NCBI GenBank assembly: GCA_036346355.1
Contig: CM070578.1
Span: forward strand, 12,476,501 to 12,540,500
Direction: 5' to 3'
DNA from: Rhipidocladum racemiflorum
Lineage: Eukaryota; Streptophyta; Magnoliopsida; Poales; Poaceae
Length of the DNA stretch: 64,000 nt
A program made the translations under genes and the position numbers. Below the pieces are notes generated by a model. The model was not told the origin of the DNA. It made no database searches and saw only the letters and a program-made list of their open reading frames with translations. Shown here in pieces: positions 52,222 to 63,071 of this stretch (the first letter of the stretch is position 1; the number at the start of each line of letters is the position of its first letter).

Positions 52222-54395
52222 CACTTGGGATCTGTTCGTGAAGAAATTTGAAAGAGGAAAGAAAGCTGCTAGAGATAGTCTTATGCTTGATGCCGATGCC
52301 GCCGTTGCATGTGCTCGCCTATAATAAACAACTGCCCGGCAGCAGAATCCCGTGTCACGTTCGTGCGTTGGACGCCGGTAATGCGGCCAAATCAAGCGTG
52401 TAGGTTTGCTCCGGAACGACAAGGATGGCGAGTTTACCATCGCCAGTGGGCAGTAGCGTCTCTGCGTCTGCTTAGTTATCGCCGTCTCAGCTGTGTTGTA
52501 TCACAGTAGCAGTAGTGCTCTCGAGTATTGAACAGTGTGCGGCAGCTTGGCACGCTTGGTTTTGGGTTGGGGGGTCCCGTACAGTCGTTGTACGACGGCC
52601 GTGGGGCTTTCACGGGACGGGATTGCTGGAGATATGCTGTAGATTATATTTTCTTATGTTCAAAATTTATTATCTTATTCCTTCAAAAATATCATTATTT
52701 TTTATTAGTAAGTATATGACTTGTTTGTGAAACTCTACCTATGACTTTGTGATGATTATTCTAAAGTGATCCCTAATCAATAGACATACAAGTACACATA
52801 TGGATAGACTAATATATGTATTAGTTGATGACCATGTTTCACGGGTCATGGATATGAAGATATCAAGCTAATAATATGAACACATGTTAGAGAATATAGA
52901 GTTGGATTGAGCTACCTTTAGACACCGCAAGAACGTTGTATTCTTACTTGTCATCAGTTAATCTCATATTCAATGCGTATGCTATATCCTTAGACTTGAG
53001 GTTGACACATGTACTCGAGATGTGTTATGATTTACTTAGGGGAAACACTACTCCGTAACTGGATAGTTATGAAGGTGGCTTTCGGGTTTGTCTACATGCA
53101 GTGAGGCATGGTCGATCAAGATGGAATTGATCATCCATACAACGGGAGAGATATCTTTAGGCCTCTTGAGTAGTCGGTTTCTGGAAATATATGACTATGT
53201 TACTCGCGGTTAAAGAGCTAACCGTAGTCAGGGATTCCGGGTCACATAATTAAGAAAGAATGGTTAAGATATTTAAACAAGGATGACACATACTCGCCTT
53301 GAGTTTGATCGATATCATGAGGCAAAGGGAAATGCATATAACTAAGCACTGTTAAGATTTTTCCGATGTGATCTTTACATATATTCGAAGGTTGCACGTT
53401 CTGCTAGAGACCGCTACCAATTAATGGTCAAATAAGAGTACTCGGGCCATGCCCAAGTGTACGTGAACCTATAGGGTTGTACGCAAGTGTTGGGACTTAA
53501 TTCAGATGGTGATCTGAATTATGATGAGCTTTGAGTTTTTAATAGGCTTCTAATGTAGATACCCATTGTGGAGCATCTATTTAAAGTTACAGATGTTGGC
53601 TATATGGTTACAAGGAAGAATATAAATTCGGAATTCTCGAAACCCTAGTCGCCACACATCCTTTGCCTAGAACCGCGCAGCTGGTGCTAACACTCCGGTG
53701 CGTGGTGCTCCTACCCCTATACGTGTGGATACCTTGGAGGCGTTGCTGTGAGGCTTCAATGCTAGGATGATCCGCAATCTATTACGATCACGAGAAACTG
53801 TTAGAGGAGGCGCGAGGCTAGTATGACTACAACAACACCAACGCGCTACATCGACTCTACTTCTACTATAGATCTATGTGTCTAGTAGTAATTTCGTAAT
53901 TTATAATTTACCGTGGTTCTTTAGTTATATAATAAAATGTTTTAATTTTATAGTAAAGTAGCCTATCTGTTCTCCTGAGGGATGTATCGACAGACACTCG
54001 TGCCTAACCAGAGCGGTATAAAAAAAACGCTGTAGGCTGGCTTGAGATCTCGGTGCCCGCGTGTCCCATGTTCAAAGCGACGTTTTTTGCTCGTAGATTA
54101 GGTGACAAAAGGTGATGCATAAATTTGTCGAGATGGAACAAGGTGGTGCCCTCGAGGCCTACGCTTTTGTTGGCTCCAGAGATGTCGACGAAAAAAATAA
54201 TACCACGGCAGAGCATTGATTTTTGTTCAGTACTCTATCCATCCAACTTAATAGGTCGTATTTTTTTAATAATTTTATCTATAAGCATAAGACTTATTTC
54301 GTATTCTAATGCAATATAAGTGTGATCTTTACTCTTTACCCTTAATAAATATCCATCTTTACTTTATATTCTTTGCATGTATGTATTGAATATAG
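52222..54395. other. LTR-like AT-rich block of unknown origin
   Basis: No coding domain. From about 52640 to 54020 the sequence has the even AT-rich composition and words (GTGTGGATACCTTGGAGGCG, ATACCCATTGTGGAGC) I associate with grass LTRs. I cannot define TG/CA ends or a duplication. At 54229-54310 there is a possible MITE end (CTATCCATCCAACTT). Confidence 0.35.
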
Positions 54396-55389
54396 TGTTT
54401 GATAGAAATAAAGGCACATTTAGGTATAATTTAATCCAAAAGTAAATCATGAACAACATGTGATTGACTATCGGTAATGAATAACAGGAGCATACCATAG
54501 ATGCATATGCTAGAAGACTACACATATATCCATCTAATGTGCTCACAATCAATAGGTTGAAAATAAACAGTAGAAACATTGTAACGTACTGTTCGTGTGC
54601 AGATGGAGCAGTAGTCGTTGTAGCGCGTACAGTGCCGAGGACGGAAGCGCGCCGCAGTCGAGTGCGATGCCGAGCAGCCGCTCCTGAACGTCGAGGAAGA
54701 CGAGCCGTGACGGTGACGTGGAAGCAGTCGCGCCGAGCGCTTCCCAAAAACCTGATTCGTCCTCTCCCGGTGCAAGAACGCGAGGACGGACGGTTTCGAG
54801 AACTGCTTTCCCGTTATTTGGTGCACGCCAGGCACGTGGGCAGGCAGACTTGATGGCGCGCAGCGAGGAAAGCGGCAAAAGCGCTAGGGCGCAGAAAACT
54901 CTATATCTCCCAGATGACGGCGACGCAGTATATAAAGGAGCCCTGGTAACAGTCCGTAACCGAACACGACTCGAGGACGTGCCACGATCGGAGTCCATTA
55001 CGGGATCTGTTACGGTGTCCTTATCTCATACTACAACCGCGATTCCGAGTAGCAAAAGAGTAATCTGCAAAAGGAGGTTGCGCTTCACGCAAAGCCCCTC
55101 AGACTGAATTCGGCGGACCATTCACGCAGTGCCGCGCTCGCCCGCCCCGCCCGCCAGGCTCCGAGCCCGGCCCGGCCCGAGGCGAAAGGCGAGCGTGTGT
55201 ATTCTTTCTCCCTTTCTCCACATGGTTCTACCATGGTGTAGCACACTCCACTATTTAAACTAGTGCTCACCACTTTAGGCTAGCAATGTGGTACTATTGC
55301 TAGTGCACATGCTCCTCATGAGGTGGGCCTTTGAGATTTTCTAGGATTTATTGTCTCAATCAAATGGGCTTGGCCCAAATAATCCAACA
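54396..55389 (-). repeat. 3' LTR of the copia element (left limit inferred)
   Basis: Right after the polypurine tract the minus strand begins TGTTGGATTATTTGGGCC at 55389. A TATA-like CTTTATATACTGC lies at about 54930-54945. The 3' limit is placed at TATCAAACA (54396) because it ends in CA and the composition changes; with no partner LTR in the window this cannot be confirmed. Confidence 0.5.
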
Positions 55390-55942
55390 ATCCCCACCGG
55401 ATCTCAAAGTCCCACCGACAGTCTTGCCTGTTCCCAAAGTCGTTAATATACCAAAGATTTCAGTGACAATGGACTATGCCTTGAATTGCACCTAGGACTC
55501 CAAATTACACTCAGCCACAACTTGAACAATGGACTAAGCCTTGAATTGCAAGTTTTGTGCGACTGAGTTTCATTTAAAGCCTTAGCTGATACTAGGCTGC
55601 CAATAGGCTTCCCCTCGGGTGGAGCATATAAGTCGTACTCCATGGTCTCTTCATGAGCTTACTAGAGATTACCCAAGTCTCATAGACTGCGACTTTCAAC
55701 AGTCAATCTCATATAGGTGTGTTCTTTCAAGATGCTCTGTAGGATGACATCTTCGCTAAATAAAGCCAACAGAACACATTAAGGCAAAAGCCAACCTGCC
55801 ATACAGATTTCGAGAGTATTGCATCTTCACTTGGAAGTAGTTAGAAAATTACTCTCCTCCAGTTAACTAGTAGCTTGTTTTTCCCAAGTCCTAATTCACG
55901 GGATCGCCGATCACATAGGTTGGGTTACCGCTATGGTATAAC

Positions 55943-57328
55943 TCACATGGGTCTCATGCCTAGTTCCTTTGATGCGTTATCTATCACATTCCGTGATAGC
56001 CCTTTAGTGAAGGGATCTGCCAGGTTTTTAGCCGTCTGGATATAATCCAATGCTATCACTCCGGAGTTTTTCAATTTCCTGACAGACTTCAAACGTCTTT
56101 TCACATGTCTTGAGGATTTCAAGTTATCTTTAGAACTGTTCACTTTAACAATAATCGCTTGATTGTCACAGTTCATAAGAATGGCGGTATTGGTTTTTCA
56201 ACCACGGAAGATCCATCAAGAGTTCACGTAGCCATTCTCGCCTCAACAGTGGTCGTATCCAATGCATCAATTCTGCCTCTATGGTTGACCGTGTCAAAAT
56301 AGTCTGTTTGCAAGACCTCCACGACACAGCGCCCCACCAAGTGTAAACACATATCCACCGGTGGCCTTAATCTCATCGAGATCGAGATCCAATTTGAATC
56401 ACTATAACCCTCTAGTCTTGAAGGGTACCGGTATAGTGTATTCCATAATTTCTTGTACCCACCAAGTAACGCATAACTCTTTCGAGTGCACGCCAATGAT
56501 CATCTCCCAGGTTAGAAGTAAATCGGCTCAATTTGCTTACAAAGAAATGAGATATCGAGCCTTGTAGCGCTAGCCAAGTACATGAGAGATCCAATGATGA
56601 GAGTATTTCATTTGATCTCTAGCAATTCTCTTGTTTTTCCGAAGAATCACACTTGGATCATAAGGTGTTGGAGAAGGCTTGCTATCCGAATAGCCAAACC
56701 GACTCAAAACCTTTTCCACATAATGGGATTGAGAAAGACTAATCCCATCCTCACTTTTGACTAACTTGATGTTCAAGATCACGTCGGCCTCTCCGAGATC
56801 TTTCATATCAAAATTTCCAGACAGGAAAGACTTGACCTCATTGATCACATCAAGGTTTGTTCCAAAGATCAAAATGTCATCCACATATAGGCACAGAATA
56901 ACTCCCTCACCCCCACCATGGCGATAATACACACACTTGTCGGCTTCGTTTACAGCGAAGCCAGCTTGTGTCAATGTTCTATCGAACTTCTCATGCCATT
57001 GTTTAGGTGCTTGTTTAAGGCCATAAAGAGATTTCAGTAACTTACACACCTTGCTCTCATGTCCGGGTAGCACAAATCCATCTGGCTGATCCATGTAGAT
57101 CTCCTCATCTAGCTCTCCATTAAGAAAAGCTGTCTTCATGTCCATTTGATGGACAATGAGACCATGAGAGGCAGCCAAGGATAAAAGTACCCAGATGGTT
57201 GTGATCCTAGCAACAGGTGAATAAGTATCAAAATAATCCTCTCCTTCCTTTTGCGTATAACCCTTAGCCACAAGTCTAGCCTTGTACTTTTCAATAGTAC
57301 CATCAGGCCTTAGTTTCTTTTTGAACAC
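55943..57328 (-). pseudogene. copia reverse transcriptase and RNase H, decayed
   Basis: Frame 57328-56570 gives RT: KYKARLVAKGYTQKEGEDYF, TYSPVARITTI, HQMDMKTAFLNGELDEEIYM, SLYGLKQAPKQWHEKF and LCLYVDDILIFGTN (YVDD catalytic box). It ends early (SHHWISHVLG). The following sequence, SKLSRFTSNLGDDHWRALER and later YSDSNWIS, lies in other frames. The RNase H end MNCDNQAIIVKVNSSK, VKRRLKSVRKLKNSGVIALD and DPFTKGLSRNVID at 56176-55943 is again in frame up to its stop. Several frameshifts make it inactive. Confidence 0.92.
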
Positions 57329-57896
57329 TGTCGACGATCTGTTTCGCCGGCAATAAGATTTGTGATTCTAGGGGATTTGTGCGGGATCTGAGCTTGATGG
57401 TAACACAGGATGCGGGGGCAATCTGTTTTAGACAGGTTCGGGCTCTCTCGGAGGAGATAATACCCTAGTCCTGTGTTCTTGGATATATCGTGTGTGTCTC
57501 TCTTTTTCTTGTTTCTCCCTCCTCCCCTTATATACTGGGGGAAGAATACATGATAGATGGGCGCCACCGGGCCCTGAACATGGTGGCCTGGACGACATGT
57601 CCCTTGTCCTTATCCGCCTTCACGCCTACGCCCCGGAGAGGTGGTTATGCTTTCTCCGACCCACGCCGCCGCCTTGTCGTTCCAAAGATCCGCAGTGTTC
57701 CGCAAAGGTCGATCGCATGCTTCGTTCTGGCGGGTTGTTAGGGCGGGCGCAGCTTCCTTGAAGGATCGAGGAGTTGTCTTGGGAGCAAGTCGAAGGTCTC
57801 CTCTGGGCCCGTCGTGGTGCTTCGGGCTTTGGGCTTTCTATTCCGCTGTCGAGGCCCGGTCAGTGTAGGCCCCTCTTGCGGGACCCTGTCTCGACA
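57329..57896 (-). repeat. 3' LTR of the Tat element, 568 bp
   Basis: Bounded by TGTCGACG at the left and CTCGACA at the right, so both ends carry TGTCGA in inverted order. The words GACAGGTTCGGGCTCTC and GGAGATAATACCCTAG are typical of Tat LTRs of grasses. The adjacent 57897-57912 reads, on the minus strand, GGGGGCTCTTGTGGGA, a plausible polypurine tract. Confidence 0.85.
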
Positions 57897-58019
57897 TCCC
57901 ACAAGAGCCCCCAAGTGCTTTAGGATCGACTTTCCGTCCCTTACCCCGTCATGAGGATTATGCGGGAGAGAGATCATAAAGAACTTGTAGTATGAAGCCA
58001 CCGTGGTTGGTTAGCTCGT

Positions 58020-58530
58020 GGTCGAGTGGTACCGCGCTTGGATTTACGGTGCCACGACAACCGGCTTGTCGCTCGGTGACCCTCATGGGGCATACCTTGG
58101 TCTTTTGGCTCGTGGCGAGTGGTACCAGCGCCCGTTTACGGTGCACGACAGCCGCTTGTCGCTCGGTGACCCTCATGGGGCATACCTTGGTCTTTTGGCT
58201 CGTGGGTCGAGTGGTACCAGCGCTCGCTTACGGTGCACGCGACAAGCTGGCTTGTCGGGCCGACCCTCATGGGGCATACCTTGGTCTTTTGGCTCGGGCC
58301 GAGTGGTACCGCGCCGCTTACGGCGCGACAGCCGACTTGTCGCTCGGTGACCCTCATGGGGCATACCTTGGTCTTTTGGCTCGGGTCGGGCGGTACCAGC
58401 GCCCGTTCTGATCTTGTGACAGCCGGCTGTCGCTCGGCCCGACCCTCATGGGGCATACCTTGGTCATACAGAGTAATGCTGTGCCGTTCTGGCGCCTTTG
58501 CTTTAGACCCTCATGGGCGCATTCTCAAGA
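58020..58530. repeat. ~90-bp tandem array, five full copies
   Basis: CCTCATGGGG recurs at 58081, 58171, 58265, 58352 and 58444, with a last shortened copy at 58509, giving periods of 90, 94, 87, 92 and 65. Each unit contains CATACCTTGGTCTTTTGGCT and GAGTGGTACC with CTTGTCG words. It lies next to the 3' LTR, in the 3' untranslated region of the Tat element. Confidence 0.95.
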
Positions 58531-58842
58531 CCGTGTTGGTTGTAGATCCTCCCGCGACACCCAATCGCATTGTGAGACAAATGACCAGCAATTGACCCCA
58601 AATTATGGGGTGTGCCGTCGGAGGATGTTCGGAAAGTGTCCAGCCCCAAGCTTCCGTGGCGGCGGCGTTCGTGCCCGTCGTGGGCGACTTTATCCCAAAC
58701 TTTGGACCAGGTTTGACACCTGGCGCGCTTTTGGCGCGACGCAGCCTATTGGCCCGTCATGGGCGTGCCCTGGATCCGCCCAGACTGAACAGGAGGGCCC
58801 TCGTTTCTTCCCACCGTAAGGTGGAAATTGGGGCCCATTTCT

Positions 58843-58848
58843 TATAAG
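58843..58848 (+). promoter_or_regulatory. TATA-like box before the first antisense frame
   Basis: TATAAG in TTTCTTATAAGTCGG, about 150 bp upstream of the ATG at 58996. Assignment by position only. Confidence 0.3.
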
Positions 58849-58995
58849 TCGGAAGGACCCTCGTTGGAGCAACGGCCTCCTTGCACCTTCCCCACCACAG
58901 CTGCGAAACCTTCAAACCTCCTTTGGCGATTTAGGGTTTCTGGTTTCGCGCCCTTGGCTTGCGGCGGTTCTTCCCACTGTGTCTTCTTCTTCGCA

Positions 58996-61480
58996 ATGTC
59001 TTCTTCCTCGTCATCGAGGGTAGCGCCGAGCCTGCGACGGCAGGTGGGAGACTTCCATCACGACGACGTCCCGCTTGGAGGGATGGTCGCCACGGCGTCC
59101 TCCCTCCGCCGGAGTTGATCTCCGCCGTCCGCCGCAGGTGACCCTTACCCCACACCTCTAGAGAATGAGATTGTGGTGTTTGAGTCCTTCTTCTCGGGGA
59201 CTTAGCATTCTGGGAGCGCCTTCTTCCGGGGCTCCTCCACTTCTACGAAATCGAGTTGATCAATTTGAACCCTAACTCGATTCTTCACATTGCCATCTTC
59301 GTCCAGCTCTAGGCGTATCTTGGGATACGTCCTCATTTGGATTTGGTCCGCTCCTTATTCTTGCTGAAGCCTCAGCCGAACCGGGCCGCTCCCAACGTCG
59401 TTGGGGGCGCCGGCTCCACCATGGGAGGGCTCGAAGAAGCGATTTTGTCGTTCCTCTCAAGACCTCCTCAAAGGTTGGAGGCGGGAGTGGTTCTATTGTG
59501 CTAATGTTGATCCTTTCCTCGCCCCTTTGCCTACGTGCTCCTAAAGCTTCCCGATCTTTGGAGCGATGCCCAGACGGAGGAGGTTTGGCGCAAATCCCCA
59601 AGCTTCGGCATTGATTGACGATCTCAAGAACCGAGGGTCGACGGGTCCCGGATCGCGATCGATTTTGTGAAGCGCCGAGTGCAGCCCTTGAAGGAGAGAG
59701 TCCATTTGGGGTTCCAATACAACGGGCCTTTGGACCCCACGCGGAGACGGACGTGGCCCTGTCGATGGAGGCGCGGCAAAGACGGCGATTGATCTCTTCG
59801 TGCCTGGCACAATAATCACCAACAGGGGCTGCCCTCATAAATTTTCGACGGCAAGGCCTCCCCCTCCTGTGAGTGCACTATTCTCTCGAAAGGTTGTTCC
59901 ATGATTTCTTTGACTGATGTGTGATTCAAACAGGGTGCGATCGTTCCTTTTTTCAGGAACGCACGTCCTTCCTTTCTGACGCTCCGGTTGTCGGCCTCTC
60001 TCGGCTGAAACACGCTCAGGCGAAGCGAGTGGCTGACACCTCGGTCGACGAGCTGCGCCGGGAGTCGGTGGAGGAGGTCGCCGGTCTTTTCGTCAGGGCC
60101 TTCGACCTCCGATGCACCGGATCGCGCGGGGCCACACCTTACATCCCGAGGCGGCCCGGCTGCGGGAGCTAACTTCTCTCCGAGTGGTGCTGGGTCTCGG
60201 ATGAGGCCTGGGATGAAGTTCAAGAAGTCCAAAAGGTATTCTTTTGGGCGACCCTTGTCTTTTTATCACTTCCTGTGCTGAGGTGTTTCTCTTTTTGCTG
60301 ATTCAGGACTCCTGCTACGGACGTCCCGGCGGAGGGGTCTCCTGAAAAGGAGCCCCAGGCGGAGGCTAGGTCGCCGTTGTCGCCGACTGCCGGGGCGTCG
60401 CCACCGGGCGCCGGCGGGCCAACGGTCGAACCATCCGATGGTCCGTCCGTCGACGAGATCGACCCGGCACCGTCTCCCAGAGTGGAGGAAGTGCCTCGAG
60501 AGCCACCGCCGCTTGGTCCTCTGCCGAAGCCCCCGAACCGGACCGTATGGTGGGAAGGGGGTTCCGACTGGAAAGGGATGGAAGAGGACGACGAGATGGA
60601 AAGAGCGGCTCGGACGGAGCTTTATGAGCTCACCGTCAGGTGTAGCACGCTCGTCAGGGTGAGCTTCTTGTCTTTAATCTGTTTGCCGACTTCTCCTCGA
60701 GATTCTGCCTGTTACCTAGGACATGGGGAGCGCCCGAGCAAAGATCGCGGTTTTTCGGAAGGTGCTCCCGAAGCTCAAGGAGCGAAGCGATGCAGGACAA
60801 GCTCAACGAGATCAGCGCGGACAGGTGGAAAGAGGTCCACGGGCTTCAGGGTGAGTGTATGACGATCCGGGAGGAGAAGATGAAGCTTGAGCATATGCTT
60901 GAAGGTGAGATTCTCCCCTGGATTCGGTTTGGATGATTGGAGAGGATGATGACACTTGTGTTTCAGAGCGTGACTCGACTGTTGCTGAGCTGAGGGCCCG
61001 ACTGGAGGCTTCAGAGAACTCTGGCCTCAAAGCTCGAGTCAGCTTGGAAAGGATGCAATGAGCTAGAGGGTAAATTTCTTTGACTTGGGTTGACCACACT
61101 TGGAGTCGGGTGTGCCCCTGATGGCCGTTTGACTTTGTTGTAGAGTGCAAGGAGAATATGGCCACCGCCGAACAGGGCCGGACTGAACTGCGCGTCGCCT
61201 GCGAGCCAGTCCTGCACCTTCTGCGTATTGAAGGAGTCACGCCGGGCCAGGGGGACGATGCTGTTCCACTTCTCTCGGGAGGAGCCAACAGGATCAGAGC
61301 TTACGCCAAAGAGTCCGCAGCAATGAGTGCGAACCAGGCATTGGCGGTGGTCAAGTCTCATTATCCGAGAGTTGACCTCGAAGCTGTGAAAGAAGGTTTT
61401 GCCTGTGATGAAGACAAGGCCAACGCTCCTCGAAGAGGTGTCCGGTGCATCGCAGGCCTTGTTGGAGAATCTAGAATTCT
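58996..61480 (+). pseudogene. Antisense ORF of the Tat element, putative gypsy-type transposon domain (Transposase_28-like), decayed
   Basis: The start MSSSSSSRVAPSLRR is followed, across frames and stops, by LLHFYEIELINLNPNSILHI and AYLGIRPHLDLVRSLFLLKP. After that come DDLKNRGSTGP, RRVQPLKERVHLGFQYNG and, near the end, SHYPRVDLEAVKEGFACDED. These pieces are recognisable as the plant protein family annotated as putative gypsy-type transposon (PF04195-like). At least several frameshifts and a stop interrupt it. It runs opposite to pol. The function of this family is unknown. Frames called on the minus strand here are shadows. Confidence 0.7.
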
Positions 61481-61499
61481 GACTTCGATGTGGGCCTTG

Positions 61500-62030
61500 A
61501 TGCCGAGTGCTCGCCCTCCTTGTTTGAAATATTGTGTCTTCTTACTTCAATATGATTTGCCTGTATTGTCTTCCGCTGAGTGGTCTTCAGACCTGAATAT
61601 AGGCCCGCAGCCTTTTGGATCCTGTTGCGCCTTTCCGGGTGAGTTTCAGCCGACTGGTATGGCTTCCAAACGCCAGGGCCTTGGCCCGTGGCTTTCTTGC
61701 CCCAGACACGCTTTTCCGAGAGGCTGGCGTGCAGCTCTCGAGCGTCGGGACTTACGTTGTGGCCACCTGGCTGAGTGGTTTAGCCCCCAGGCTTGCATCG
61801 CTTGCTAGCTCTCCAGCCCCCGGGCTTTTGCGCTTAATTTGGTATAATTAAGCGAGAAAGCCGAACGAGCTTGAACTGCTTACGACACGTGTCTGGTGAA
61901 ATTCTCCTTGATTTTGTTCAAGGTCTTTGGTCTTCTTTGGTATTCGCCTGCCGCTTTGTTTTTCGCCGTTGATTGCGAGGTGGCGCATTTGATTGCCTTT
62001 GGAGACGCTTCGATTTCCGGGGCTGGGGTG
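61500..62030. other. Non-coding stretch between the two antisense frames
   Basis: No coding signal; likely 3' untranslated sequence of the first antisense frame and upstream region of the second, with repeated AGCCCCCAGGCTT/AGCCCCCGGGCTT words at 61780-61830. Confidence 0.5.
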
Positions 62031-62033
62031 GCT

Positions 62034-62041
62034 TATAAATA
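62034..62041 (+). promoter_or_regulatory. TATA box before the second antisense ORF
   Basis: TATAAATA in GGCTTATAAATAGGGCG, 75 bp upstream of the ATG at 62116, a close match to the plant consensus with a suitable C/T-rich leader after it. Confidence 0.55.
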
Positions 62042-62115
62042 GGGCGTCACCGCTGATGAGCGATCGCCCATTTCCCTTTTGCCTCGTCCCTCTTCTTCTC
62101 TTCCAGCATTCCTTC

Positions 62116-62526
62116 ATGTCTAACACGAGGAAGTTCGTCGGCCCATACGCGGCATTCTTTCGCCAGCGGTTCTTTAGGATGTTGCACAGCTGGGAGGAGG
62201 CCGAAGCATGGGAGGAGCATGATTTTGCCATCCTGGAGGCGGAAGGAGAGGAGGGGGACGCGAGGGACGCCGCCGCCGTGGCCACCTTGCTGGAGGCCGC
62301 ACCGGGGCTCCACGAGGTGGCGGAGGTCATCCTCGAGATGGTTGGTCGCGATCGCCGCGACGACCTTGCCGTCAGGACCCTCGTCCGCCTTATAGCCCCC
62401 GTGTGGGTGGTTGAGGACGAGATTCTCGGCGACTTTGGGTCGCGTGGGTCCCGTCTAACCTCAACGATCTCGCCTCCGGGCCTCCCAAAGAATACAAGAC
62501 CAAGAAGACCAAAGACTAAAGACTAA
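62116..62526 (+). CDS. Small antisense ORF of the Tat element, 136 residues, function unknown
   Basis: An intact frame starting MSNTRKFVGPYAAFF. It is acidic and Ala/Glu-rich through the middle (AEAWEEHDFAILEAEGEEGD, then DAAAVATLLEAAPGLHEVAE) and basic at the C-terminus (TRPRRPKTKD). A helical central part is likely from composition. I do not recognise the family. It has its own TATA box at 62034 and is read opposite to pol, between pol and the first antisense frame. After the stop an AAGACTAA-type short repeat runs to about 62560. It could be a real element gene or a chance frame in GC-rich DNA; intactness next to decayed neighbours argues mildly for the first. Confidence 0.45.
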   Translation: MSNTRKFVGPYAAFFRQRFFRMLHSWEEAEAWEEHDFAILEAEGEEGDARDAAAVATLLEAAPGLHEVAEVILEMVGRDRRDDLAVRTLVRLIAPVWVVEDEILGDFGSRGSRLTSTISPPGLPKNTRPRRPKTKD

Positions 62527-62559
62527 GAGCAAAGAAGAAGACTAAAGACTAAAGACCAG

Positions 62560-63071
62560 TAGCATCAGCAACGATTTTTTTTATTTTTTTATTTTTTATT
62601 TTAGCGCGAGAAAAAGAAAAAAAGAAAGTCAGTAATGTAAATTATTAACATTACGGAATGCAATGCGAAATTTTATCCAGTCCGTGCCATCATGTTTAAT
62701 CCGAGTTTAGTGGTTCCGCCTGATCAACTTATTTTAGTCGGTTGCTCGATTACCCGACAACGAGGCGCCGGGGCTCGAGCTTTTGTGATTAGAAATTCGC
62801 GATCAGGCGAATCTCGGTTAGATTCTGGTGCTGCGAATTGCAGTCCCTGAGTGGTTAGTGCTTTGTACCCGTTCCGTTGTGCGCGCTGGTGTAAACCGCC
62901 GAGGCTTTGTGCTCATCGCGGCTTGTTATTTCCGTGCACTCTATATTGGCACGACCAGGGTTAGGCACCACACCAGTCGGGTAATGACCACTCGGGGCTA
63001 GCATTACACAGAACTTCAGAAAATAAGACGGACCACCATTTTATTTAATGTGTGAGAGTAGGATACATAAC
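62560..63071. other. Non-coding part of the Tat element
   Basis: T-rich run at 62573-62605, then sequence without coding signal up to the end of the integrase frame. Confidence 0.5.

Larger units (their letters stand above)
54396..57328 (-). mobile_element. Ty1/copia retrotransposon, 3' half, cut by the Tat element
   Basis: On the minus strand the order is reverse transcriptase (57328 to 56570), RNase H (to 55943), non-coding spacer, polypurine tract (CCGGTGGGGAT just above 55389), then an LTR. RT and RNase H at the 3' end of pol show Ty1/copia order. The coding sequence stops abruptly at 57328 where another element begins, so the gag, protease and integrase half presumably lies beyond the right edge of the window. 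Confidence 0.85.

Noticed and set aside
58020..58530. Regular repeats considered as a CRISPR array
   Set aside because: Units are ~90 bp tandem copies with homologous spacers, in a plant retrotransposon; there are no unique spacers or cas genes.
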